Shown here: one piece after another, positions 23,601-36,004 of the stretch
How positions within the stretch are numbered: position 1 is the stretch's first letter
Layout: the number at the start of each line of letters is the position of its first letter
Source: Carallia brachiata
Lineage: Eukaryota > Streptophyta > Magnoliopsida > Malpighiales > Rhizophoraceae
Assembly: GCA_021464245.1 (NCBI GenBank)
Contig: JADCRB010000018.1
Span: 2,089,261-2,153,260 of the forward strand
Direction: 5' to 3'
Length of the DNA: 64,000 nt
Notes under the pieces: model-generated
What the model saw: only the letters and a program-made list of their open reading frames with translations
Told to the model about the DNA's origin: nothing
The model's database searches: none
Translations under genes and position numbers: made by a program

Positions 23601-26600
23601 ATTGGCAAGAGGATGTCCACCAAAAGGTAATTTTGTAACTTCTTTTTAGACATTATGGCCTTCTTAGGTTTCTTTCTCTTTTTCATTGCACAATTTTTGT
23701 TCTCGTTTGTTTCATGTTCCTTTCTTCTTTTACTTGTTTGGAAAACCTGTGTCAATACACAATTGCACTAGATGAATTAATACCAGACATTTTTACAAAT
23801 TCCGATAAAATTCTTGGACAACTTGAACATGTCTTTCTGTTGCCCCAGTATAACATAAACATGAATGATCGGTAGGAAGGAAGAAAGTGATTCTGGGTGA
23901 TTAAAATCATGACCATATCCACGATTGTAATCGCAAATTTTGAACAAATGAAAGTGAAACAATAGACTTCGTTTTCTTTTGTGTTATCACAACTGCATAT
24001 TTGAAGTAAGCCAAGAAATTTTGTGATTAGGCAAAGCATGAAAAAGTGGGGATGAGCACTCATTGTCTATATAATATATGGGAATTCGCTATTTTGAGGA
24101 CTTAGAAATACGTATTATTTATCGGAATGAGATCAGATGGGCTATAAGAAAAATGTTTTCATCCCTAATTTTGTGAAGGAATAAATTTGAATAAGTTATG
24201 ATGTAAATGCATAAGTGAACCCCACTAAAGTTTGAAGAATAATACATCCTTACCTTTTGAAACTGCTAAGTGGTTCTTTCATTCATTTCCCTTTACACCT
24301 GTTTTTGGTCTTGATCTGCTTTGAGAATTAATTCCTTATGAGCATGATTGGAACATTCAAGCCTTCTCTAATCTTGCACCTAAAGATTTAAAGCATTCAG
24401 TTGACTTTCTCGTACTTGTATGCCTATTTTTAAGATCAAAGCCATGAAGGAGACTTATTATCCTGAATTAAATGAATGGCACCAGAAAGTTGCTGCTAAG
24501 TTACAGCAGGTATGTAAAATGTTTGTGGCTTTAGCCTTGAATTCATAGCTTAATTTCTCCTTGAACTCTCATTCTCGAGTCTAGTTTGCAGATTTCATAA
24601 TGGATACAAAGTTCAAATTACTGTTTTCCGTCTATTTGGAGATGTTAGTAGACCGTACAACCATCTAAGCTACATTAAATTACCTTTACATCCCCCACCC
24701 TGAACCTCAAAAGGTGGAGGGGTGGACCCATGCACAAGGTGGGAAGATACTAGACAAAGAAAGTTATTTTAACATATGTGTGTGTGAGAGAGATAGAGAG
24801 AATGCTATGGACCAATGTAGGAAGACTGGTTAGACAAAGAAATTTATTCTATTGGAATTTTGATCCATGCACTCAATCTTGTAGCTTAAATGTATGTTCT
24901 TCTCATTTCCAATTATTATTTTCCACAAACAGGGAAAGACAGATGAATTTAAGATGCTAAAAGTATTTAGAGAGAGAGAGAGAGAGAGATGCAATGTGGG
25001 ATGAGTGACTGAACAAAGAAAGTTATTTCAACAATGTTTTGAAGCTTGCCTTCAATCTTATAGCTGAAATATATTTTTCCTCTCATTTCCCAGCATGAGT
25101 CTCTTTCACAACAGCCAAACACAAATCAACTTGAAAGGCTAAAAATATTCAAGACTGTGTTGGAGCAGATTATATCATTCCTACACGTCGCGAAGATTAA
25201 TATTACTCCTGGCATGAAGGACAAGTTAGATTCCTATGAGAAATGGATAATTGATTTTATAAAGACAAATAGACCGAGACCGCGACCGCATATCCCTTCA
25301 CTACCACAAGAACAACTTCCCCAGTCTCATATACAACCCATGCAGCAATCACTATCCAAAAATCCTCAAGTGCTGTCGCACGAGAGTCAAGTGAGTCCCC
25401 CATTGCAGACAATGAACTTGCAAGCTTCTGTGCCAGCAATGCGACAGAACTATATCCCTGTCATGCAGCATAATTCTGTGTCATCTTTATTTGGGATTGG
25501 CACATCCGAGCAAATGATGAATGCATTTCAGCCAGGCTTGGATCTAAATTCGGGACAGGGAAATACACTAGGTTCGTTACAGATGCTGCAACAACAGCAA
25601 CAACAACGGCAGCAACAGCAGCAGTTAAACCGACAACCGAAGCAGCAGCTTCCTGCACACCAGATGCCACAGCTAGGCCAGTTAACTGATGCCAATCAAC
25701 CGAAGCTTAGGCAGAGCATGGGTGTTAAGCCTCGGGCCTTTCAGCAACATCTCTCATCAGATCAGCTTGCAGGTTCTCCCCATCAACAAATAAAATCAGG
25801 AGGCTCTTTTCCCATCTCTTCACCACAGGTGCTCCCAGCTGCTTCCTCTCAATTACCCCAACATTCTTCTCCACAAGTTGACCGGCAAAATCTATTACCA
25901 TCACTAATGAATATTAGAACTCCTTCGCAATCGCCAAACTCCCCTTTTATTGTCCCTTCTCCTTCAACTCCTTTAGCTGCATCCCCTGCACTAGGAGATT
26001 CTGAGAAACCCATGCCTGTTATTTCTTCTCTCTCAAATTCTAGAAATGTTGGACACCAACAGACAATTGCTGGGCAAACAACTGCTCCATCTCTTGCAAT
26101 TAATACTCCTAGTATACCAGCCTCACCTTTGCTTGCAGATGGTGCTCATGGTATCACTGCATTGACAACTATTTCTAGCAAGTCAAATGTTACAGAGCAA
26201 CCAATTGAGCGCTTGATTAATGCGGTACTCATGTTTTTTTTATTCGCCCTTTTTCTTATGCAAATGAATAAGATATAATATTGAATATTTTCTTCTTGTT
26301 TTTAATGTTGGTTTTGAAAGAAGTTTTCCTTGTACCCTAACTTCGTCTCAGGTTAAGTCTATTTCTCCTGAAGCACTGAGTGCATCTATCAGTGATATTG
26401 GCTCAATGGTCCGTATTACTGATAGAATTGTGGGAACAGCCTCGGGTAATGGATCCAGAGCTGCAGTTGGTGAGGATTTGGTTGCCGTGACAAATTGCCG
26501 TCTTCAACAAATAAATTTCATCACCCAAGATGGGATGTCTGACACTAGGAAAATGCAGCGCTATATAACTGCCACACCTTCGAATGTTATATTTTCAGGT

Positions 26601-26714
26601 GGTAGCATGATTGACAGTTACAAGCAGTTGACTGGGGCAGAAGCATCTGATTTGGAGTCAACTGCAATGCCCAGTATCAAGAGGCCAAGATTTGAGGTAA
26701 CTTTAGTAATATAA
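20677..26714 (+). CDS. MED15A: MED15a-like Mediator tail subunit, C-terminus missing, one frameshift
   Basis: MED15 links activators to Mediator and RNA polymerase II through an N-terminal KIX domain. Exons: 20677-20789, 21224-21331, 21664-21781, 22212-22691, 23556-23626, 24435-24509, 25094-26224, 26352-26696. KIX starts MDTNNQRPANPRGKAA, then WRARLPLDGRQKIVNK and ETLKKHLPF; next come DYLRKISSKML, Q-rich segments, the GDWQEDVHQK block, and KTVLEQIISFLHVAK. The last exon has ...AMPSIKRPRFE. Plant MED15 normally continues with about 150 more residues (starting near NHALLEEI and ending near GSFSS...TWENCL); these are absent here. Reading on past the donor gives a stop at 26714. One base is missing near 21294 (GGGAGTTTGAGG), shifting the KIX frame. 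ATG 20677 chosen because the KIX start follows it. Likely decaying copy, or partly a sequence error. Confidence 0.85.
24965..24990. repeat. GA microsatellite in MED15 intron
   Basis: About 11 GA units in the intron before the 25094 exon. Confidence 0.8.
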
Positions 26715-27450
26715 TGTTTTATGCTACTTAGAAATTGTTTTGGACATGGATTGTCGTTTACTTCCTTCCGCAATAAAGCCATTTACTGGTCCCTGCTGAG
26801 CGGTGGATCTTGTTCTCTGAACTTCTTTCATCTCATGCTGCAAGATTTGCACATGATTTTAGAACGATTTGTTACACGTAACAAAGAAAAGAGGGAAATA
26901 AGCATATTAGATACAGAGAAGAAAAAAATATTTGACCCTATTGTAGGATTGGAAATTTTACTAGCCTTTGAGAAGATTGCTGGTGCAATTTTCTTGCTTC
27001 TGTGAAGCTTAAGCATCCATGTTGAGAAAACATATGTTTGAGTAAAAGTTTTTGTAACTTCCCATCTGTCGTGCACATCCAAGCTTGGCAGCCATGTTCC
27101 AAGGCTGGAAATGATTGCTCGCTCTTAAATTGTGGAATGAATTTGTTAATTGAAAATTGGCTAGCTTCTGATGACTCAAGCAAATGAGATATTCCATGTC
27201 CGGGCTAATAGGATGACAATTCTACCGTTGCATTAAAAAGTGAAAATGTAGCCTTTGGGATGAGGATTATGGTTGCCGTGCTATTTTGAACTGGGATAAC
27301 GAATATGCCAAAACATATCTGATTCGTGGATGTTGTGATGTCTATGAGCCTATATCAATAGCATTGCCAATATTTTCCCTTTATTTTATGTTTTCCAGCT
27401 TGATTTTGGTTGTTGCTGATTTGGTTTTTTTCGTGCACTGCAACAGTACT
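26715..27450 (+). other. Region where the MED15 C-terminal exons should be
   Basis: No MED15 coding similarity is seen on either strand. Sequence on both sides belongs to the gene (last coding exon before, 3' UTR-like part after), so the terminal exons were deleted or replaced. Ends with a plausible acceptor (CTGCAACAG) at about 27447. Confidence 0.6.
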
Positions 27451-27740
27451 GAACCACTGGACAAGCTGCTTCCTTAGATGACTAAACGAGCAGAGGGGAA
27501 CAGGATCATGAAGCATCTCCTTTAGAGGAACATTAGTTTTGTTGTCTGCTGTGATGTTTGTACCCGGGAAGACCGCTTGGGATCATCCCGTAACTTATAC
27601 CATTGATTAATCTTTATATGTTTTTTGTAATACAGACGCTGGCTGCTTTTGCGCCACAGAAATGTAGCATTCTCTGTCTCTGTGAAGGCACTGAATTTTG
27701 TTGCTTGTGTCATCTGTAGACTGTGTAAGAAACTGTGTCA
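27448..27740 (+). other. MED15 3'-UTR remnant
   Basis: GAACCACTGGACAAGCTGCTTC and what follows match 36940-37220 downstream of the C-terminal MED15 exon of copy B. If spliced to 26696, the frame would stop after one residue (TAC TGA). Confidence 0.65.
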
Positions 27741-27932
27741 TTGGAATAGGTTATACCTCTCCAATATTGTTTTGTGATTCATGTTTAGTATATTGCAACT
27801 GGATTTGTATGTGATTTTTGATTTGCAGTAGATTTTTGTGATTTCTTTCTTCTAATAAGGAGTTTGAGAGACTTGATGCTCTTAAATCTGGTAAGGAGTT
27901 TTGAATTTTTCTCTCTTACATTTATTTGGTAA

Positions 27933-30332
27933 CTAGAACTTAACCGGCGCGATGCGCGGGTTTTAAGTATTTTTTAATAATTTTAATTAAAGTGTTTTAA
28001 TTTTAAATTTTTATTTTTTAGTAATTTTTATATATAATATCTTCATAATCATGTTAGTTTAGACGTTACTATGTTATATCTAATGATTTTTTCTAAAGCA
28101 TATATTCAAAAATAAATAATATAATATAATCAAACGTAAATTATATAATTTTAATAACTTTTATCTCTGTCCAAACAAATATTTAAATATACGCTTACAA
28201 AGTTAATATATGAGCCCCCTTGTTTGAAAAAAGAAAAACATGTATTTAATTAATTTCGTCCAAATTCTAATTAATAACCAATTATTGTAAAGATCAATAG
28301 TGTTATATTCAAATTCTATAATAGATTAAATAATACACACCAAAAAAAAATTATTTAAATATTAATTTCAATAGAGTTAATATTTTATTTATTTATTTAT
28401 TGACATACATAAAAGCTTTAACTTCTTTATCTCCTTTCTTAAGCTTACTTTTTCATTGAATATTCAAAAATCAAATCACTTTTAAAATAGTCAAAATTAA
28501 AAAGAATGGGCAATATATAATTTTAAGGGAAGAAAGTAATAAAAAAGCATAACCTTATTTTTTTCATACTCTTTATTGAAACATCAAGAATTTCTAAATT
28601 TTTAATTTTGATAGATATTTTTTCGGGTTTTTTTTCCCCTTTGACTTTGTGGTATCCCTCTCTTCCATTGCTCTTCCAGTATTCTTAATATGTCTTTCCT
28701 TTGTTCTCTGTCTACACTCAAAAATTACAAAAACGAATTGTACTGAAGTTAGGAAAAAAAAAAAAAAGACTTAATCAAATGGAGCTCTTGTAAAGTCAAT
28801 TGTGTACCTGACATAGGAGGAAGATTGGAAGATACCTGCTTTTCCTGTAAATACTATTAAGTAAAGGCAATAAAATCCAGCAAAAGTTCAGTCCCAAAAC
28901 GATCATATTAAGCTGCATTAGGTATTTTTTTGTGAAAATAAAGGTTTCAGTTGCACATACTACTGTCGTTAAATCTAGTAAATCCCAACGCTAGCGAGTA
29001 GACATCACACGTATCTATTATGATATGCATAGTCCATAAAGAAAAGATTGAATTTAAAGAAATACTACACATAATTTACCAAGCCTTATAAGAGAAAACA
29101 TAGAAAGAAATATAACCTCTACCTGAAGGAGAGCTTTCACGTTCAACCTACAATCCAAGAAAACATACCAAGAAGGAAAAAAAAAGAAAAGGAAAAACAA
29201 CAAAAAAAGTAATGTTGTTGTGAAATTCAGTAAAAAGATTACATATACCAATGATCATGATGAAAAATGAACAGATACATAATAAATAAATAAGAAGTAA
29301 TCCAAATGAAGGATTTAAAAGGAGGGAAATACAAATTCATAAGGATCAACTTTAAAGAATATAATACAGTGATCATCATCGTTCCTCCTCTTATTTCTCT
29401 TAGTTTCTCCGATGACTGAAATTCTATCTTTTGTATTGTGTGTTTGTTTGCCTATTGGTGTGTGAAGGGCAAAATACAATATAAAAAGGAGAATATAAAG
29501 TTTAAAATTTATTGTCATAAATTACTGAATTTATTATCATAAAACGTCTACTATTATATATCAAATTTAAAGAGTCAATTAAGTCCTTAATAAAGATTGT
29601 AACGGAAAAAAAAAAAGTTATACATAGACTTTCATCACTATCTTCCTTTTTTTTTTTTTTTTATAGAGAATTCTCCATCTTGTTGTTGTCTTTCATCTAA
29701 TTCAAAAATCTCAAAAGCCAATTAAACTAAAATTGTACAAAAATAGTTTTTTTTCCAACAAATGGTCTTTTTTTCTTATCATAAAGATAAGGAACAATAA
29801 CGGTAGAAGCATGACATAATAGCAATAAGGAGGTCATCAAGTTTTGTATTAAATACAATTCCCTCTAAATATATTTTGTTCTAAAATTAAAAGGTAATAT
29901 ATGATAATTATAAAGAATTAAAGAGAAAAATCGTGAAATTGTCACATAGGAGTTAGGATTAACGGGAAACTTTCTCTAATTTTTTTTTTTTTAGGGGATC
30001 CTCCATCTTGTTGTTGTCTTTCATCTAATTCAAAAATCTCAAAAGCCAATTGAACCAAAATTGTACAAAACAGTTTTTTCCAACGAATGGTCTTTTTTTT
30101 TCTATCATAAAGATAAGGAACAGTAACGGTAGGAATATGATATAATGGCAATAAAGAGGTCATCAAGTTTTGTATTAAATACAATTCTCTCTAAATATAT
30201 TTTGTTCCAAAATTAAAAGGTAATATATAATAATTATAAAGAATTAAAGGGAAAAATTGTGAGATTGCCACATAGGAGCTAGAATTAAGGGGAAGTTTTC
30301 TCTAAACTTCTCCTTTATATTAATTAAATAGA
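27933..30332 (-). mobile_element. Helitron 1, non-autonomous
   Basis: On the minus strand it begins TCTATTTAATTAATA (30332 down) and ends with a GC-rich hairpin CCCGCGCATCGCGCCGG then TTAAGTT and CTAG (27933-27936), the CTRR 3' terminus of Helitrons. It sits between A and T with no target duplication, as expected. MED15 copy B has the uninterrupted site (TTTGGTAATTTTTGTCAAATCATATAG near 37460), which independently fixes both ends. No Rep/helicase frame. The 5' terminal ~330 bp is present twice in tandem. Confidence 0.85.
29673..30308 (-). repeat. Tandem duplication of the Helitron 1 5' end
   Basis: Unit 29673-30000 and unit 30001-30308 are offset by 328 bp and are highly similar (both with CTCCATCTTGTTGTTGTC, GGTCATCAAGTTTTGTATT, CACATAGGAG). 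Nested or tandem 5' ends are known for rolling-circle elements. Confidence 0.8.
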
Positions 30333-30342
30333 TGTTAGTAAT

Positions 30343-30465
30343 CATATAGACTTAAGCGCGCTAATTCATCTATGTGCGAGTGGTACTGGGGTATTATTTA
30401 AAGACAAGTCGGAACGAGTTCGAATCTAATTGTTATAATCTCAAATACCAAAAAAAAAAAAATTG
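30343..30465 (+). repeat. SINE-like insertion with A tail
   Basis: About 120 bp absent from the matching part of MED15 copy B. It has an A-box-like GTGCGAGTGGTACTGG, a B-box-like GAGTTCGAATCTA about 35 bases later, and ends in a run of about 12 A. The flanks on both sides (CATATAGAC and GAGCTCAAATTC) are contiguous in copy B near 37480-37500. No clear target duplication. Confidence 0.55.
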
Positions 30466-32576
30466 TCTTGAGAGCTCAAATTCTTAAAATAAGGAATGCA
30501 TGTGAGATAATTTTAATGCAATAGCAGTATGTTTAAATCTTGTTGTTTTCCTCGTCTTGTTGAAAAAAACATGAATAGCATAATAGATAACGATGGTGTG
30601 TAATCTAAAATTCAGGTGAAGTTAATCATTACTCAGTTTTGTTTAAGAATCCAACACAATTATCTTGATCTAATAAAAGAAAATTATGTCATTTTATTGA
30701 TGTCACGCAATTTATTTATTAATAAATTATTTTTAACAGAAAATCAATAATTTTAATTTCAAGAAAGAATTGTCTCATACATACAATTATAAATTTCGCT
30801 CTCCAATAACTTAACGGAAAAAAAAAAAAAAAAGGAAATCAGAGTCATTTTGACAAATGAGCTATTTTCTCTACTGAAATTTGTGACCAAAAAAATCAAT
30901 GTAGCACAAAAACTTTTATTTAACTAGATCGAGGGAACAATGGAATGACCAGAATTATGAGTGCTCCGTCTAGCATGTCAACAATTTTAACTATTTTTCT
31001 TTCCAACCTATGAACTTAGCACGTACAAAGCTATATAATTGCACCCAATTTTATGGATCCAGAACTTCCATCTATGATATCATTCGTGGCCGTCAATAAA
31101 ATTTTCGTTCACTTATACTCGTTTTTGTATTCTATTTTTATTAGTACAGTCAATATGATGATAATGACCGACAAATTCATAACCGTTTCACTTGATATTT
31201 TTATTCATTCTTCTATTTTTCATTTAAATTGAACTTAGAGTAATGATTTACAAACTCATAGACATTCTAAAAAAGAATTTACTTAGAGTGTTGGGTTTTG
31301 CATTTCATAGCTGCTATTGTTTTTCAAATCTAGATGTAGGATGTTATAGTGTTCGGTGGTTAAATTTTCAAAAAGTTGTTAATTGTTGATAACAGTTGAC
31401 AAAAAATAAGACTAAACTACTTTTCAGATAAATCAACAGCTGATTTCTAATTTATAACAAAATTACCCTTAACAATTTAACTTAATTTCTTCTCACTTAT
31501 ATTTTCTTTTCCCACGTATTTCTCTAATTCAACACCTCTCCAACACCTCTTGCAGCACCTCTCCCACACATCTTGCTTGAGGAATGCCCATGTGTTATTT
31601 TGCTAGCTCTCTTCCCCCTGTTTTTTTTTTCTTATCTTTTCGGCTTTATTTATTCTCTTTTTTTTTTTTTTTGGTTTTTTGATTGTCCTAAAATAAGAAG
31701 GGCATGGAATCTCATTTTCATGGCCACATCTTCAAAGGAAGCAATTTCTCCAATTCTAAACCAAGCTACGTGGGCCATTCCAAAAATATTGTATTATATC
31801 CAATATACGTGCTTTCATGAATAATATTGTATTATACTATTCATATACATCAACCTAAGAATTATATCCAATATAAGTGCTTCCTAAATAAATCCGATTA
31901 TTCATATATATCCTGAATTGACTGCCTAAGCACTGCCAATAACCATTCGAAACTTTGTTTTCTGTTCTTCAATTCTTGAAATTTGGTTGAGCTAAAATGT
32001 ATATTAAAAAAAAAAAAAGGCAAACAATAAGGAGCACGCTTGCTTTCACTTACAATCTTAAAGTAAATTGACCAAAAAATACTATGTTTTATCGAGTCTT
32101 ATTCTTATATGTTATCAGAGATCAATTAGGACTAGATTTGTTGAAGTGTGTAAGCACTTAAATGTTTCAGTTTATTATGTTGTTGGTCAATAAATACTAT
32201 GAATGTGATTGTTTAATAAACATTATTAGTGCGGCCTAATGTTCATATTATAGTATGTTTCTCAGTTAATTGTGTGTGGGGTTTTGAGGTTAATATAATT
32301 AAGCGTTGCTCAAGTATAATTTGATTTAATTCATTGACACTTGATAGTGATATCGAAATTAGTTGTTAATTGTGCTCTGATAATTCATGCCATCATGTCA
32401 GAAGTGTACAGGTACATAAAATGAGAACTCAGTTATGTTTTTGATATTGACAATATCTAAAACAATTTTTGTCCGCATAAATTGAGCGGAAAATTCCCAC
32501 AAATTAGTGGGAAAATTCCAATTAAATATAAATGTTCTAGCATGTAAGAACTTGAACGCCTTAGTTTATAATATAA
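30466..32576. other. Intergenic, end of MED15 duplication then AT-rich DNA
   Basis: Similarity to 37490-37700 continues to about 30620. The rest is AT-rich with no supported gene; a T-rich stretch around 31620-31680 has no conserved frame. Confidence 0.5.
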
Positions 32577-33151
32577 CTAGGTTTGAACCCGCGCTATGTG
32601 TGGACTGAACATTTTTTTTTAGATAATTTTAGTTATTTTTTTTTTAGTATTTGACTTTTTTATTTTTCTCTATTTTTCTGATGATTGAAACACTTTTATC
32701 TCTTATATTGTGTGTCTGTTTGTATATTGATGTATGAATGGCAGAATACAATATAAAGAAAAGAGTTAAAAAGCTAAAATTTATTACCATAAATAACTAA
32801 ATTTATTGTCATAAAAACGTATATTGTTATATATCAAAGTTAAAGAGAGTCAATTCACTCCATCAGTTACAAAGCGTATTGACCTGGGAAATTTGAAAGC
32901 TTGCGCATGAAAAATGAAGTAAAGATAAAAAAAAGATGGGCGGGATTGGATGTGTAGAATTGGAAAATGAAGTGAGCTAATTATACAATAAGGGAAACAA
33001 AAAAAAGGCGTGTGTGTGTTCTTGGGGGGAAATTAGCGTGAAGAAGAGAATAAGCGTCTGTGTGTTCTATATTTGATACGTAGAATTTCAAAGCAATGAC
33101 AGATTGATAATAAGCAAATAAGAGAGTAAGGCAAGAATACTAGTATCAATT

Positions 33152-33166
33152 GGGGGGGGGGGGGGG
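33152..33166. repeat. G15 homopolymer
   Basis: A run of 15 G followed by A4, in AT-rich surroundings inside Helitron 2. Length is likely unreliable. Confidence 0.8.
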
Positions 33167-33228
33167 AAAATAATTGTTACCATTAAATTTTTTTACAGTG
33201 CTGCCGGTGACAATGGTAGTGTGAAAAT

Positions 33229-33360
33229 TGCATCTTAAATTGCATAGATCTTCTAAAATAGAATCGACTAAGTCATCCCAAAGCGTGATATGAATGCATC
33301 TTAAATTGCATAGATCTTCTAAAATGGAATCGACTAAGTCATCCCAAAGCGTGATATGAA
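33229..33360. repeat. 66-bp in-frame tandem duplication
   Basis: Units 33229-33294 and 33295-33360 differ at one base or so. Because 66 is a multiple of 3, the RPA-like reading frame is kept, repeating HITLWDDLVDSILEDLCNLR. Confidence 0.88.
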
Positions 33361-35153
33361 TGTCTTTGGACATGCAAATAAAAGACCATCACATGTCACA
33401 TCATTTTTTTTTAATTAAAGTATCAATCCACTCTTTATGAGGTTTTTTCCTAATAATAAAATTAGGTTACTCTAGTAACGTGATACCGGTAACTCTTTTG
33501 ACAGTCTCTCTTCCACTGCAATGAATTGTTTCTTTTTTGCCAATTAGCGTCAGCTTCCCTACGATATCTGTATCATTAAAAGACACCAAAAAGTGTGAAT
33601 GCAATATTTGAAAAATTAATTAGTATAATAGTATAGTAGGATTTTTTAAGTTTAGTAACTGTGAGGTAAGCGTTGTCATTGACATGATTTGCTATGGTAG
33701 CAAAATCAACAAAATGGAATTTGTGGAAAGGAATTTTTGGGCATTCTTCAAAGACTTGATCCCCTGTTGTAGTTTCTAATAATACAATTTTTTTATTAGT
33801 TGGGAGTGGTCTGTACTCCACCGTGTAGAACTCGACATCAAACCCCTTAAAAATGTAAACATTCTGCTCGGTAAAAGCATTTTCAAATCTCTCAAACTGT
33901 CTTTTCTTTGTTATAGTATGAATCGTATTTTCCTAAAAAAAAAACAAATCATATAAAGTTTAGTATAAAGTCAGTTTCAAAATTATTTGAGAGCGAAAAT
34001 ATTACCTCTTCATCTGCGAGAATCATATCAATACTGATTAAATTGTTCTTATATTTTTTGTTCACGGCTTTCCATGCATACTTTGATGTCAACATTTGCC
34101 TCGTTGATTTTGAGATTTTTTAGTAATCGGAATTTCATAATCTGCATATAAAAGGAATAAATAAATAGAAATAAAATTTTCTCATTGTTGTAATTTAGAT
34201 AAAAAGTGAAACAATTACGCATGAAATTGAAGTTGGAAACAATGATATATAGAATTTTACCTGAAATTTGGGACGATTATAATGCAGTTCAGTCGTGCAA
34301 TCCAATTGCTTCTGTGACAAATAAATGGTAAGTCACTCACTTATATAACAGGTAAGTCTCCCAATTCAGTTATTATTTATAATTAATATCAATTTCGGTT
34401 ATGAGCATCGGTGTGTAATTTTCTATTATTTCAGCCAATGAGTGGACTTAAGTAAGAGTGAATGAATGAGAATAATGCACGGTAACCTTAAGTAAGCATC
34501 AAATCATCATGACATTTTTTTACGTTATTTGCATAATAGTGTGAATGAGGAATGAAAGCATTCCATTCATTTTAACGTTATTATTAAAAGCATTCATTTT
34601 AGAAATAAAATTCAGTTATTATTTATAATTAATGTCAATTAAATTTATGAGCATTAGTGTATAATTTTTCAGTATTTTTGCCAATTAGTGGACTTAAGTA
34701 GACTTTTGGCCAGATTAGTTTCAGTTACAAATTGTTAATTGGTTGGTTACAATCGACGAAGAAAGATTTGATGTGGTATATTAACAATATTTAGTCTACT
34801 GTTTGTTTTTAATAATTTTGTAACAATAGGAGCAGCACATAATGACAATAAAGAGGTCATCGAATTTATGAGCATTAGTGTGTAATTTCCCATTATTTTT
34901 GCCAATTAGTGGATTTAAGTAGACTTTCGGCCAGATTTGATGTGGTATATTAATGTGGTATATTAACAATATTAAGAGGTCATCAAGTTTTGTATTAAAT
35001 ACAATTCTCTCTATATACATTTTATCCTAAAACTTAATAGTTAATATAAGATAATTATTAAAGATTAAAGAGAAAAATTGTGAAATTACCACATAGGAGT
35101 TAGGATTAAGTAGGAACTTTCTCTAAACTTCTCTTTTATACTAATTAAATAGA

Positions 35154-36004
35154 TTGATCGTTAAATACTATGAGTGCTATTATTAGTTGCTTGTCAATTA
35201 ATTCTGTATGAAATTTTGAGATTAATATAATTAAATATTGGTCAAATATAATTGATATAATTTGTAAATAATGATATCAAACTAATTGCTAATTGCACTC
35301 AAATAATCCATTCTGATGTTACATGTGTGCAGGCGCAGAGCTTTTTTTTTTTTTTTTTCATTAGGAGGTCTATTGGGTTGTGAATTATACAATAAAAGTA
35401 GTTCTTTCTTCCCATAAATCCTATCATTCACTTCCCAGAATATGAACTCAAGGTCTTTACAATAGAACTTTTGAATTCTAACTATTAGGACGCCTCCTGA
35501 GAGATAACAAGAGTTATTTTATGTGTTTGATATTGACAAGTACAATACAATAGTAATACAGATAAAATTGACCGAACAAATCCTACTGATTAGGAAATAA
35601 AATCTAGCAGACATTAATTCATAAAATGTTTTAGTGGGAAATTAAATCTTCCCCCTAAAACAAAACAAGATAATTCGAAATGTTCAAAAGATTTTTTATC
35701 AGCCTTTATTGGCTTCCTAATAAATTCAGATTGCACCTTTCTCAAAATTACTGTTACATATGTAGTGCTAATGTCCATTTTCTTCTCTTATGTATTATAT
35801 AAATCCCATCTTGGCTCACTTGTAGAATATGAGGAATTCACTTGATTATCCAAAGTCGGAAAAAAAGAAAGAGAAGGAGAATATAAGGGTGATTGGTGAT
35901 CATGACTGAGTACAAGATTAGTCATGTCTTGATTGCTATGATAACACCACAAAGAAAAGTCAGCTTCAAAAAAAGAGAGACCATGAACCAAAATGCAAGG
36001 TGCG
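35154..36004. other. Intergenic with a SINE-like insert
   Basis: AT-rich. 35341-35505 is a minus-strand retroposon-like piece: a run of about 18 T at its left edge (poly-A tail on the minus strand) and a B-box-like motif GAGTTCATATTC. No gene seen. Confidence 0.45.

Larger units (their letters stand above)
33146..34135 (-). pseudogene. RPA1-like (DUF223) protein remnant in Helitron 2
   Basis: Plant Helitrons often encode a protein related to the large subunit of replication protein A, a single-stranded DNA binder. Minus-strand blocks in order: 34130-34005 YAWKAVNKKYKNNLISIDMI (first OB-fold edge, DUF223), then a probable intron; 33935-33655 ENTIHTITKKRQFERFENAF, NVYIFKGFDV, YRPLPTNKK and FHKFHFVDFATIANHVNDNA; then 33373-33175 HITLWDDLVDSI and TTIVTGSTVKKFNG, the next OB-fold. 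The last block is preceded by an in-frame 66-bp duplication (22 residues repeated). Zinc-binding C-terminal domain not found. Frame breaks and missing parts make it non-functional. Confidence 0.75.
32577..35153 (-). mobile_element. Helitron 2, carries RPA1-like remnants
   Basis: Same family as Helitron 1. On the minus strand it begins TCTATTTAATTAGTA (35153 down), followed by TTAGAGAAAGTTCC and CTAATCC, and ends CGCGGGTTCAAAC then CTAG (32577-32580), again between A and T. The first ~330 bp matches the Helitron 1 5' end. Inside are three degenerate copies of a segment starting TTATGAGCAT (near 34398, 34648, 34867) and the RPA-like pseudogene. No Rep/helicase motifs seen. Confidence 0.82.

Noticed and set aside
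26721..27005. Plus-strand frame after the last MED15 exon as a possible C-terminal exon
   Set aside because: Its residues do not resemble the MED15 C-terminus retained in copy B, and no acceptor supports it.
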